Below the pieces are notes generated by a model, which saw nothing but the letters and a program-made list of their open reading frames with translations, did not search any database and was not told where the DNA came from. Made by a program: the position numbers and the translations under genes. Source: JADJLQ01 sp034439915 (GTDB taxonomy: Bacteria > Bacteroidota > Bacteroidia > Chitinophagales > Saprospiraceae). Taken from it: DNA of 24,386 bases. Shown piece after piece: positions 6,608 through 14,816 of the stretch (positions within the stretch are counted from its first letter, which is position 1; each line of letters starts with the position of its first letter). The stretch is from assembly GCA_034439915.1 (NCBI GenBank), contig JAWXBI010000147.1, positions 1 through 24,386 on the forward strand, written 5' to 3'.

Positions 6608-8003
6608 TCGGTTTGGGATAATGTTTTCCAAGGATAAGTCCATATTTTTTTTGTTCCTGGACGGTCAGGGATTCCGGGTGAAAAAGTTTGGAATCAGGCA
6701 ATTTCTGTAGTTCCTTTAGCCAGGCCCGGGTATACTTGCCATTGGGGTCGTATTTTTTAGCGATGTAATTAAGACTGGCAAATTTTTCTTCACCGGTATC
6801 CGGCATCTGGCCAGCCAGGACCATCCAATTGACCCAGTTACTTGCAGGGTCATAGTCGATCAAATTGGCTTCAAACCAATCAGCCCCCCATTGCCAGTTT
6901 ACGTTTAACGTAGTAATGAGGAAATGCCCCACGGCCTCCCGCAATGGATGGGGTAAAAATCCTGTAGCTTTTAGCGCCTGCATGGATGCATCGATCAATG
7001 GGCTACCTGTCCTGCCTTCTTTCCAAAGATTAAACAAATAAGTTCCTTCTTTTGCCCGGGGCAAGGGCTTATTCAGTATCCCTCCTTTTTGAAAAATTTT
7101 ATCTCCGTATTTTTTGGCCATCAACCGGCAATAGTCGCGGCGAATCAGTTCGGAGATCAGACTTTGGGTTGCTTCGCGGCTACCATGAATAGATTCATAA
7201 GATTTTACCTCGTGATAGATCATTTTCGGAGACAAACAACCCTGCGCCAGCCAGGGCGAAAAGGATGATGAAAACAACGGATTGTCGATCAGATTATCTT
7301 TAGCCTTGTATTTGTTTAATCCGTTTTCAGACCAGATATACTCTTTGAGTTTTTTAATGCCGGCGGGTTCGCCCCCGTTAAATAAGGTTATATGCATTTG
7401 ATCCGACTGCATTCCAAAATCGGCTAAAACGGGTATACGCCCCGCATCAAAAGATTGATGTACCGCACTCAGGGTGTCCGAAACAGGCAGCATTGCACGG
7501 ACCGGAACAATACGCTCCAGTTCTTTTTTAAAGGTGGTAAAATTATCCGGGGTATGCGTAACCGGAAAAGGAAGATCCTGGGTATAATACAACATCTTTC
7601 CTCTGGTAAGCCTCATTTCCTGACCTATGGTCCATAGATTTCGCTCCAATTTATCCTGGACCATTACCTCGTCCCTGGTCCTTTCCCTGTTACAAAACAC
7701 CAGAGATGTTTTAAATTCCCGTGCCAATGAAAATATCTCTTCCTCTGGTTTACCTATCCTGACAATGAGATCCGAACCCAGCTCTTGCCAGGACTTGCGC
7801 AATGCAGTAATAGATTCGATGATAAATTGTGCACGGAGCGGGTGTATCCGGCTGTGGCCAAACCTGGACTTTCCCATAAACACCCTTGGGTCAAATATAT
7901 AGACGGGTAGTACTTCATTGTTCCACCGGGCGGCTTCGTACAAGGCTTCATTGTCATGAATTCGCAAATCCTGGCGGTACCATAGGATTGATCTGTTTTT
8001 CAT
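6591..8003 (-). CDS. DASH-family cryptochrome/photolyase, divergent
   Basis: A flavoprotein of the photolyase/cryptochrome superfamily, 470 aa, in the normal DASH range. The N-terminal Rossmann domain has LWYRQDLRIHDNEAL (7-21) and the DASH-typical stretch HPLRAQFIIES (54-64) and GSDLIVRIGKPEE (76-88). The FAD domain has SPWLAQGCLSP (249-259), the ISELIRRDY helix (283-291), GRTGSPLIDASMQALKATGF (330-349) and DYDPASNWVNW (383-393), in which Asn389 and Trp393 keep the positions of the FAD-proximal Asn and the conserved Trp. Several residues that contact the lesion in photolyases look changed: the Trp of the ELxW motif reads Arg288, the NRxRQ motif reads His-Pro-Leu-Arg-Glu (352-356), and the second aromatic after Trp393 is Val395. 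Family membership is firm; repair activity is doubtful. The gene is divergent from the SCO operon with 50 bases between starts. Confidence 0.88.
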   Translation of the reverse strand: MKNRSILWYRQDLRIHDNEALYEAARWNNEVLPVYIFDPRVFMGKSRFGHSRIHPLRAQFIIESITALRKSWQELGSDLIVRIGKPEEEIFSLAREFKTSLVFCNRERTRDEVMVQDKLERNLWTIGQEMRLTRGKMLYYTQDLPFPVTHTPDNFTTFKKELERIVPVRAMLPVSDTLSAVHQSFDAGRIPVLADFGMQSDQMHITLFNGGEPAGIKKLKEYIWSENGLNKYKAKDNLIDNPLFSSSFSPWLAQGCLSPKMIYHEVKSYESIHGSREATQSLISELIRRDYCRLMAKKYGDKIFQKGGILNKPLPRAKEGTYLFNLWKEGRTGSPLIDASMQALKATGFLPHPLREAVGHFLITTLNVNWQWGADWFEANLIDYDPASNWVNWMVLAGQMPDTGEEKFASLNYIAKKYDPNGKYTRAWLKELQKLPDSKLFHPESLTVQEQKKYGLILGKHYPKPIIPAN

Positions 8004-8029
8004 GACTGTGACGTTGTGGATTGATACAT

Positions 8030-8045
8030 TATCTTTGCAAAAATA
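8030..8045 (+). promoter_or_regulatory. Face-to-face -7 elements between cryptochrome and SCO operon
   Basis: TATCTTTG at 8030-8037 fits the -7 consensus for rightward transcription into the gene at 8054. Directly next to it, 8038-8045 read on the minus strand gives TATTTTTG, a -7 match for leftward transcription into the cryptochrome gene. No strong -33 TTG at standard spacing was found for either, so the pair is a candidate only. Confidence 0.35.
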
Positions 8046-8053
8046 AACGATAG

Positions 8054-8461
8054 ATGTATCGAAAGTTAGTTTTGTTTGGTTTAATGTTTATACTGATGTC
8101 TGCCTGCAAACCCAGTACGTCCGGTGGAATTTCCACCACCGAGTTGGCCAGCCTTCATACTGAATTGATGGCCCTTCACGATTCTACCATGGTCAAACAC
8201 GGGGTGTCTCTTAAACTGATCGACCAACTGGACCAGATTAAACTCAGCCAGCCCGAAGGATCTTTGGATTCTATCCGGGATGAACTCGACCGTTCCAATG
8301 AGGCTATGATGGACTGGATGGCGGAATATACCGATCCGGTTACCCAGGACAGTAGTGCCCTGAATTATTTGATGGATCAACTCCGGCTCATGAAAGCGAT
8401 TGCCCAGACTCAAGCCACGGCTATTTCAGGTGGTAAAACCATATTGGAAACAAAAAAATGA
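8054..8461 (+). CDS. Small lipoprotein of unknown function, first gene of a SCO/cytochrome c operon
   Basis: A 135-aa protein with a type II signal peptide: charged start, hydrophobic stretch, and Cys18 in LMSAC, so it is predicted to be lipid-anchored outside the inner membrane. The mature part is rich in Leu, Asp, Glu, Met and Gln with heptad-like spacing and is probably mostly alpha-helical, perhaps a helical hairpin or coiled coil. It contains no cysteine or CxxCH motif after the lipid anchor. I do not recognise a named domain. Its TGA overlaps the next gene's ATG in ATGA (8458-8461), implying translational coupling to the SCO protein, so a link with copper delivery or respiration is likely but unproven. 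Confidence 0.75.
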   Translation: MYRKLVLFGLMFILMSACKPSTSGGISTTELASLHTELMALHDSTMVKHGVSLKLIDQLDQIKLSQPEGSLDSIRDELDRSNEAMMDWMAEYTDPVTQDSSALNYLMDQLRLMKAIAQTQATAISGGKTILETKK

Positions 8462-9078
8462 AACGCTTCCCATTTATTGCTGCGATATTTTTTTTTATTT
8501 ATCTGGGTTGTAAGCAGTCGCCCGGTCCACTTCCTATCCTTGGAGAATCTGAAATTGTGGATGGGGATACCATTTTTCACCAGATCCCGGATTTTTCATA
8601 TCTGGACCAGTACGGTCAACGTTTTACTCAGGACTCCGTTCGTTCCAAAGTCTATGTCTCGGATTTTTTCTTTACCAAATGTCCGACCATCTGCCCTAAG
8701 ATGGCGCAGCAACTATTGCGTATACACCAGCAATTTGAGCACAACCCGGATTTCAGGATTTTATCGCATTCCATAGACCCCAAATACGATACTACCGAAG
8801 CTTTAAAAAAATATGCAGATAAATTAGGGGTCGGGGATAGCCGAACCTGGCATTTTTTATCTGTTCCAAAAAATGAAATCAGTGCTATTGCCGGCAAATA
8901 TTTAGCGGCTGTTCAGCAGGACAGCACACTGGAAGAAGGTTTTACGCATACCGGGCACTTTTTACTGATTGACCAGGAGCGGCGTATCCGGTCGTTTTGC
9001 GACGGAACCAAATCTGAAGAAGTCGACCGGCTGATGAAGGAAATTTCCCTGTTATTGGATGAAAAAAAACCTCATTAA
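8458..9078 (+). CDS. SCO1/SenC-family copper chaperone lipoprotein
   Basis: A thioredoxin-fold protein that in this family delivers copper to the CuA site of cytochrome c oxidase or acts as a thiol reductase. Of 206 aa, the first 18 form a lipoprotein signal with Cys18 in YLGC. The metal-binding CxxxC is Cys75-Cys79 in FTKCPTICPKM, and the third ligand is most likely His164 in GFTHTGHF, eight residues before the conserved Asp172, as is usual. All three copper ligands are therefore present. The start overlaps the previous stop by four bases, and its own end overlaps the cytochrome c start by 20 bases. No oxidase subunit genes are in the window, so the target oxidase is unknown. Confidence 0.93.
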   Translation: MKRFPFIAAIFFFIYLGCKQSPGPLPILGESEIVDGDTIFHQIPDFSYLDQYGQRFTQDSVRSKVYVSDFFFTKCPTICPKMAQQLLRIHQQFEHNPDFRILSHSIDPKYDTTEALKKYADKLGVGDSRTWHFLSVPKNEISAIAGKYLAAVQQDSTLEEGFTHTGHFLLIDQERRIRSFCDGTKSEEVDRLMKEISLLLDEKKPH

Positions 9079-9433
9079 ACTTCTTGGGCTGGGTTGTATC
9101 CTTTGCTTTCATGCTCAATGCCTGAGGCCTTCGCAGGGTGAACAAATCTATCTGTCCACCTGTAACTCCTGTCATATGGAGGACGGCAATGGCCTGGCTG
9201 ACCTTATTCCGGCTTTTCAACCAGAAGGGTTTGAAAGGAATAGAAAAAAATTGATTTGTACTGTTGTCCTGGGAATCAATGATTCCTCCACAGGACAATT
9301 TATGCCCCGGTATAATACCCTTAATGATGCGGATCTGGCCAATGTGCTGAATTACATCAGAAGCCTCAAAGCCGGATCTACCCTTCCTTTCACGGACAAA
9401 GAAATTGAATCCTTAAGGGATGATTGCCGGTAA
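9059..9433 (+). CDS. Class I cytochrome c, single haem, exported
   Basis: A small monohaem cytochrome c of 124 aa that carries electrons in the periplasm. Covalent haem binding is shown by Cys35-x-x-Cys38-His39 in STCNSCHMEDG, and the likely axial methionine is Met82 in GQFMPRYNTL, followed by the C-terminal helix ADLANVLNYIRSL that is typical of the fold. The N-terminus is a basic and hydrophobic signal sequence; Cys21 in HAQC could be a weak lipobox, but cleavage by signal peptidase I is equally possible. It starts inside the end of the SCO gene (20-base overlap), so the two are made together. The pairing suggests a role near a terminal oxidase (inference). Confidence 0.9.
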   Translation: MKKNLIKLLGLGCILCFHAQCLRPSQGEQIYLSTCNSCHMEDGNGLADLIPAFQPEGFERNRKKLICTVVLGINDSSTGQFMPRYNTLNDADLANVLNYIRSLKAGSTLPFTDKEIESLRDDCR

Positions 9434-9651
9434 TCTGGCCTAATTCAAACTAGACAACCAGCTTAAACCTGCTAGCAAAACCCTTGTTCCATTGGAGCCG
9501 GTTGGGAACTATGGCCATGGCAATTTAAACCATGCCTGCCCTTTGGCAACTGGAGGGTCTCTGTAGCCCCATTTTTAATTCAACAGAGGTATAATCACAG
9601 TATATTCTCAACCAAAATTTGAACGGTCTTTTTACACCATCAACTTGTTAT

Positions 9652-9659
9652 TACATTTG
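9652..9659 (+). promoter_or_regulatory. Candidate -7 element for nagB-pigL
   Basis: TACATTTG matches TAnnTTTG and lies 20 bases before the ATG at 9680. The expected -33 region is T-rich (9627-9633) without a clean TTG. The rest of the gap from 9434 shows nothing I can support. Confidence 0.4.
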
Positions 9660-9679
9660 TGCTCAAGATTTAATATTGT

Positions 9680-11590
9680 ATGAATTCGTCTACGACCAAG
9701 TTTGAAAAAATTCCCACCTTCATTTTCCCTACCTCCAAAGAAGCTTCCGCCTCGGTAGCCCAGGAGATAGCCCGCCTGATCCGCAGTCAGCAGGCAGTCG
9801 GTGAAATCTGTGTGCTGGGGCTGGCCACGGGATCTACCCCGATCACCCTGTATACTGAATTGATCCGACTGCATCGAGAGGAGCAATTGAGTTTCAACAA
9901 TGTGGTCACGTTTAACCTCGATGAATATTTTCCGATGAATCCGGATGCCCTGCAGAGTTATGTCCGGTTTATGAACGAAAATTTATTTAACCATATCGAC
10001 ATTCCCCGGGCTAACATCCACCTTCCGGACGGCACCCTGGAGAAATCAGAAATCTCTTCTTTTTGCCTTGAATACGAAAACAAGATCAAGGACGCCGGAG
10101 GAATAGATTTGCAGATTCTGGGTATCGGTCGAACCGGACACATTGGTTTTAATGAACCCGGCTCGGGATTGAATAGTATGACCCGGTTGATTTCACTGGA
10201 TTTTATGACGGTATTGGATGCCGCGAGCGAATTTTTTGGTGAAGAAAATGTACCCAAAAATGCAATCACCATGGGGGTCAAAACCATCCTGAGTGCCAAA
10301 AAAATAATCCTGATGGCCTGGGGTGAAGGCAAGTCCAAAATTATCCAGAAAGCGGTGGAAGAACAGGTGAATGACAGTATACCAGCCACCTATCTTCAAC
10401 AGCATCCCAATACCAGTTTTATTCTGGACGAAGCTGCAGCCTCCGGATTGACCCGGATTAAAACTCCCTGGCTGGTCGATTCTTGTGACTGGGACGATGC
10501 CCTGATTAAAAAAGCCATTATCTGGTTGTCTACCAAACTGGAAAAACCTATTTTGAAACTGACCAACCGGGATTACGCTGAATTTGGTATGGGCGATATT
10601 ATCACCGAATTTGGCAATGCTTACAACATCAATATCAACATGTTTAATCAACTCCAGCACACCATCACCGGATGGCCTGGTGGCAAGCCCAATGCCGATG
10701 ATACTAACCGGCCCGAACGGGCTGAACCTGCCCAAAAACGAGTCATTATTTTTAGTCCCCATCCAGATGATGATGTGATCTCCATGGGGGGCACTTTTAT
10801 CCGGTTGGTCGATCAAAAACACGAAGTCCACGTCGCCTATCAGACCAGCGGCAATATTGCTGTTTTTGATGAAGATGTAATCCGGTTTGCCGATTTTATC
10901 CGCGACTTTCACTCGACATTTGGACTGGATGTTTCGACGGCCAATAAAATGTATCTTGAAATTAAACAGCAACTGGAAAACAAAAAACCCGGAGAGGTCG
11001 ACTCCAAACCGGTTCAAACCATCAAAGGACTGATCCGCAGAGCGGAAGCTAAGGCCGGCTGTCGTTACGTGGGTATTCCGGATGAGCAGGCTCATTTTCT
11101 GGATCTCCCGTTTTACGAAACCGGGTTGGTCAAAAAAAAGCCTATCGGCCCGGAAGATATCCGCATCACTAAAGAGTTGCTCAACAAAATCAAACCGCAC
11201 CAGGTATATGCTGCCGGTGACCTCAGTGACCCGCATGGCACCCACCGGGTATGTTTGCAGGCCGTATTCCGGTCTTTATCCGAATTAAAACAGGACGGGG
11301 CAGACTGGATAGACAATTGTTGGTTGTGGTTGTACCGGGGAGCCTGGCAGGAATGGGAAATCGAAAATATCGATATGGCTGTTCCCATTTCTCCAGAAGA
11401 ATTGATGAGAAAAAGAAAAGCAATATTTAAACATCAGTCTCAAAAAGACAGGCCCTTATTTCCCGGATCCGATGCCAGGGAATTTTGGCAGCGGGCAGAA
11501 GACCGCAACCGGGGTACAGCCATAACTTATAATAAATTAGGTTTAGCAGAATATGAAGCCATTGAGGCCTTTAAACGTTATTATTTTTAG
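9680..11590 (+). CDS. nagB: Glucosamine-6-phosphate deaminase fused to a PIG-L/LmbE deacetylase-like domain
   Basis: A 636-aa fusion, a form I recall as common in Bacteroidota. Residues about 15-265 are a NagB-type domain that converts glucosamine 6-phosphate to fructose 6-phosphate and ammonia: LGLATGSTP (46-54, phosphate loop), FNLDEY with Asp81, and LGIGRTGHIGFNEPGS (147-162) with His154 and Glu159. The aspartate that precedes GH in Escherichia coli NagB (Asp141) is Thr152 here. After a linker, residues about 354-600 are a PIG-L/LmbE zinc-hydrolase domain: SPHPDDDVISMGGT (359-372) with the metal-binding HPDDD, and SDPHGTHR (516-523) with two His ligands. The second domain suggests deacetylation of an amino sugar before deamination, but that is inference. 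The typical single-domain NagB is about 260 aa. The next gene begins within ten bases. Confidence 0.92.
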   Translation: MNSSTTKFEKIPTFIFPTSKEASASVAQEIARLIRSQQAVGEICVLGLATGSTPITLYTELIRLHREEQLSFNNVVTFNLDEYFPMNPDALQSYVRFMNENLFNHIDIPRANIHLPDGTLEKSEISSFCLEYENKIKDAGGIDLQILGIGRTGHIGFNEPGSGLNSMTRLISLDFMTVLDAASEFFGEENVPKNAITMGVKTILSAKKIILMAWGEGKSKIIQKAVEEQVNDSIPATYLQQHPNTSFILDEAAASGLTRIKTPWLVDSCDWDDALIKKAIIWLSTKLEKPILKLTNRDYAEFGMGDIITEFGNAYNININMFNQLQHTITGWPGGKPNADDTNRPERAEPAQKRVIIFSPHPDDDVISMGGTFIRLVDQKHEVHVAYQTSGNIAVFDEDVIRFADFIRDFHSTFGLDVSTANKMYLEIKQQLENKKPGEVDSKPVQTIKGLIRRAEAKAGCRYVGIPDEQAHFLDLPFYETGLVKKKPIGPEDIRITKELLNKIKPHQVYAAGDLSDPHGTHRVCLQAVFRSLSELKQDGADWIDNCWLWLYRGAWQEWEIENIDMAVPISPEELMRKRKAIFKHQSQKDRPLFPGSDAREFWQRAEDRNRGTAITYNKLGLAEYEAIEAFKRYYF

Positions 11591-11596
11591 CAGGTG

Positions 11597-12238
11597 ATGA
11601 TGAAAAAAATTATTCTCTATTTGTTTTTTTGTTTTCTGTCCGGGCCGGTACTCCGGGCTCAGGTGAAGGTCAATATTTCGCCCAATGTATTCCTGACCTT
11701 TCCGAATCCACCGGATATCCTGGATACGCTGGGGCAAAAAGTCTATCATTACTCCGATGAAACCGGATATTACGCATGTATAGTGCAACAAACTACCCTA
11801 AATCCCGCAAAACGGTCAGCACTCGATGTCAATCGTTTTTATAACGAGGTTTATCAATCGGTAAAAATACCGGGAGATAACTGCAATTTGATCAAACAAA
11901 AAAATGTCACTATAGAGGATCTGTCCGGGATTGAGTTTTATGCTACCTGTGACCCGAATCCTGAAACACCGGAGTTGCGCTTCAAACGATTGCTTTTGTA
12001 TGAAACTAAACTTTTTGTTGTGGATTTTTGGACTACCAAGGCCTACTATTCACAGGCAGAGGGCAATAAGAATGGTTTTTTTGAATCCATGGCGCTCGAG
12101 GTAAAGGGTGATGCTACTATACCCTCTGCCTTTCAACCGGCAGAAACTTCCGACAATATTTCTTATAACTGGCTTATCCTCATCCTTGTCCTGGCACCTA
12201 TTATCTATCTGTTTGTTATTAGAAAGCCTAAAAAATAG
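11597..12238 (+). CDS. Exported protein of unknown function with C-terminal membrane anchor
   Basis: About 213 aa. The sequence starts GTG-ATG-ATG at 11594-11602; either ATG fits, and the first ATG was chosen because it directly precedes the lysine-rich signal start. A signal peptide runs to about RAQ (residue 22 or so), followed by an extracytoplasmic region of about 160 residues with three cysteines and many aromatic residues, then one hydrophobic segment WLILILVLAPIIYLFVI and a basic tail RKPKK. The predicted topology is a periplasmic domain tethered by its C-terminus with the tail in the cytoplasm. I recognise no named domain. It lies almost directly after nagB-pigL and is probably co-transcribed with it. 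Confidence 0.75.
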   Translation: MMKKIILYLFFCFLSGPVLRAQVKVNISPNVFLTFPNPPDILDTLGQKVYHYSDETGYYACIVQQTTLNPAKRSALDVNRFYNEVYQSVKIPGDNCNLIKQKNVTIEDLSGIEFYATCDPNPETPELRFKRLLLYETKLFVVDFWTTKAYYSQAEGNKNGFFESMALEVKGDATIPSAFQPAETSDNISYNWLILILVLAPIIYLFVIRKPKK

Positions 12239-12264
12239 TTAATAAGCAATCTTAGGAATATTTA

Positions 12265-12291
12265 CGCGGCTTAATTGTTAATTTTGCCGCG
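12265..12291 (+). promoter_or_regulatory. Inverted repeat around a candidate -7 element
   Basis: CGCGGC (12265-12270) and GCCGCG (12286-12291) are perfect inverted arms around an AT-rich centre that contains TAATTTTG (12279-12286), a -7 match, 25 bases before the ATG at 12312. The arms could be an operator over the promoter or a terminator hairpin for the preceding gene; there is no T tract after it, which favours the former. Confidence 0.35.
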
Positions 12292-12311
12292 CTAATCCAT
12301 TCTTCTAGACC

Positions 12312-14636
12312 ATGAGTAAATACATTGCATTTCTTTTTTGTATCCTTTTTGTTGTATCGTGCGATCGTTCTGCACGGGATCTGGTGATTGTGGAAAATTT
12401 AAAATCCAAATACCGCATCATTTACAGCGAACAGGCGTCGGATAGCGTTTTGCAGGCTATTCAGATTTTTAAGGCCAACCTGAAACTAAGCTCCGGATTT
12501 GAGTTTATGTCTTTTTCTGATATCGTAGGACCCCAGGATGAAGAAATCCTGATTGGCCAAAGCAACCGGAATAAAAATTACCTGAGTACCTTTCCTCTAA
12601 GTGAAGTCGGAGATGGTTATATCTCCGCCGTAAAGGATAAAAAGTGGAACATCCTGGCCAACAGTGCCACCGGACTGAGCCAGGGATTATTGGATGTGAT
12701 CGTGAGAATGGGGGCATTAAAACTGAATGAAAATATCACCCAATACAATCAGAAAGGAAAATTAATCATCCCGGCAACTCCTTTGATTTTTAAACCCAGT
12801 TTTAGTCACCGCCAGGCGATCAATCCCAATGCTTTGAATGAATCATACCGGAACTGGAATTTTATCAATATTGACAACCAAAAAGACTGGGGGACCTGGG
12901 AATATTCGATGGAAAGGATCTTTCCATCCGAAGCTTACTTTAGTACCCACCCCGAATATTTTGCTGAGGTGAACGGAAAAAAAATACCGAATCAGGTCAA
13001 CTTTGCCCATCCTAACCTCCAGGCTGATCTGGAAAAAAACCTTGAAGTATGGACCATGGCAAAAGGCAGGGCTACCTATTGGGCCATCAGCCCTTACCCA
13101 AATCATATCGTCAGTGAAGATGAATATACTGTCAAGGCGATCGAGGAAACCGGGAGCCCTTCCGGGGTAATCGTGAAGCTGGTGAATGAAATAGCCAAAA
13201 AAAATAAAGGAAGGACCTATGCGATCTGGCTCGACGGTCCTTATCGTAAAGCCCCAACCCAAATCAAACCCGAACCCAATGTAATGCTCGTCCTCGATAC
13301 TAAGGATATCGATCATGCAACATCCATTGGCACGGGACCTGTCAATGAATCATTCCGGAATGACCTGAACGCCTGGAAAGCGCTTACCGACAATATCGCC
13401 ATCATATCCCACGTGACCAATGAAGAGCGGTTTATGATGCCTTTCCCAAATCTAAACGCCCTGTCTAAGTCTTTACAATATCTGCATGGACAAGGGGTAC
13501 GCAAAGTCATATTCAATGGGGTGTCCGGTGCCGGGTCCTCGTTTCCTGAGTTAAAATTTTATGTTGCTTCCAATTTAGCCTGGGATGTAAACCAAAATCT
13601 GGACTCCCTGATCTGGAAATTTTGTGACAATAAATATGGCACCGGAGCAAAAGCAATCTATGGATATATTAAAGCCCTGGAAAATGCAGTTCAGTCCTCC
13701 GGATCCAAATTATCGGCTTATGGTACTCCGGCCGATGGATTCCGCTCCTGGTTGCAACCTATCAACATTAATCAGTTGTACAGTTATTTTAATTCTACCA
13801 ATAGCCTAACGATCAATAACTCTGAGTTGAAAGAATTGATCGAGTTGACCCGCCTATCTTTGATTTACACCCAACTGGAAGTTGCCAAGTCTATGGGTAC
13901 CCAAACGTATGGTTATTTTATGAATATCGGGGCGCTGAAGCAACTCATCAAACAAGACAATTCAACTTCATTGCGCAAACAAGGTGCAATTCTCGAAGAC
14001 AACAAACCACAATGGGGCACTATCCAAGGCATGAAGGACCTGTTGGACCAGTTTGTAAATGATTGTGATCGTATGGCTGTCCGGGTAGTCGACCGCAGTG
14101 GTCTTACCCCTTCCGGCTTCAGGGAACAGATCCTGAAATATATCAGCCAGAAGGTTCAGGTACACGGTGCATTCAAAAAAGGGTCATTTAAATTTAATAT
14201 TTCACCTGATCCATATTTTGGGGATGGGGATGAAAGCCTGCTCAATGACGGGCTTCTGGGAATTGTTGAAAATCCAAAGTCCACCTGGGTAGGATTGTCG
14301 GGAGGTGAAATGGAAATTACCTGGTCAGTGGATAAGGATACTTTGCTCAAATCTGTATCTACCCGGTTTTTACAACAACCCAATTTCAGGGCCTGGCTTC
14401 CTACTAAAGTGACCTGCCTGGTTTCAAAAGATGGTTCTACTTTCAAGGAGATAAGCACCACGTCAATCGGTGCCAATGCAAGTCCAAATTCTGTTCAAAC
14501 GGTTAGTTTTAATCTGGGCAATCAGACCTTAAAAGCAATTAAAATCATCGCTTCCGGCAAGAAAACCTGTCCAAAAGACCATATTTTGTCGGGTCAGCCT
14601 GCGGCTATGGTGTTGGACGAGTTAGTGATACAATAA
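12312..14636 (+). CDS. DUF4838-type lipoprotein, probable glycoside hydrolase
   Basis: A large lipoprotein of 774 aa, with lipobox Cys17 in VVSC. Residues about 25-150 look like the small alpha/beta domain that precedes the barrel in GH20 and GH67 enzymes (LIGQSNRN, SATGLSQGLLDVI). Residues about 165-450 resemble DUF4838: FPSEAYFSTHPEYFAEVNGKKIP, a region with NFAHPNLQADLEKNLEVW, GSPSGVIVKLVNEIAKK, and KPEPNVMLVLDTKDID. The C-terminal 130 residues (about 640-774) form a beta-rich, discoidin- or galactose-binding-like module with DGLLG, WVGLSGGEMEITW and a final strand. The cysteine pairs often seen after the fourth strand in DUF4838 proteins are absent. Substrate and catalytic residues are not identified; placement after NagB hints at amino sugars but is weak evidence. 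Confidence 0.7.
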   Translation: MSKYIAFLFCILFVVSCDRSARDLVIVENLKSKYRIIYSEQASDSVLQAIQIFKANLKLSSGFEFMSFSDIVGPQDEEILIGQSNRNKNYLSTFPLSEVGDGYISAVKDKKWNILANSATGLSQGLLDVIVRMGALKLNENITQYNQKGKLIIPATPLIFKPSFSHRQAINPNALNESYRNWNFINIDNQKDWGTWEYSMERIFPSEAYFSTHPEYFAEVNGKKIPNQVNFAHPNLQADLEKNLEVWTMAKGRATYWAISPYPNHIVSEDEYTVKAIEETGSPSGVIVKLVNEIAKKNKGRTYAIWLDGPYRKAPTQIKPEPNVMLVLDTKDIDHATSIGTGPVNESFRNDLNAWKALTDNIAIISHVTNEERFMMPFPNLNALSKSLQYLHGQGVRKVIFNGVSGAGSSFPELKFYVASNLAWDVNQNLDSLIWKFCDNKYGTGAKAIYGYIKALENAVQSSGSKLSAYGTPADGFRSWLQPININQLYSYFNSTNSLTINNSELKELIELTRLSLIYTQLEVAKSMGTQTYGYFMNIGALKQLIKQDNSTSLRKQGAILEDNKPQWGTIQGMKDLLDQFVNDCDRMAVRVVDRSGLTPSGFREQILKYISQKVQVHGAFKKGSFKFNISPDPYFGDGDESLLNDGLLGIVENPKSTWVGLSGGEMEITWSVDKDTLLKSVSTRFLQQPNFRAWLPTKVTCLVSKDGSTFKEISTTSIGANASPNSVQTVSFNLGNQTLKAIKIIASGKKTCPKDHILSGQPAAMVLDELVIQ

Positions 14637-14816
14637 GAAAGACTGAAACCCGGCTCACCTGTTTTTTCCAGCATATGCCGGTATTGATTTACTATTAAAT
14701 TTGATTTGATTTGATACCATAAAAGTAGTGGCCGGATGTATCCCCTGACCACAATCATGAAGAAAGTAGGATCGGTGTATGGCTGAATTTCTTAATTTGC
14801 ATTCCAGGGACATTCC

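Noticed and set aside
10193..11245. A 350-codon open frame antisense to nagB-pigL.
   Set aside because: Its protein is rich in Phe, Gly and Asp in the pattern of a complement reading, shows no domain, and the sense gene is clearly coding with two complete domains.
14690..14715. Triple TTTGA run with a TAAATTTG-like -7 match before sulP.
   Set aside because: It is about 150 bases from the start with no -33 box at proper spacing, so I could not support a promoter.
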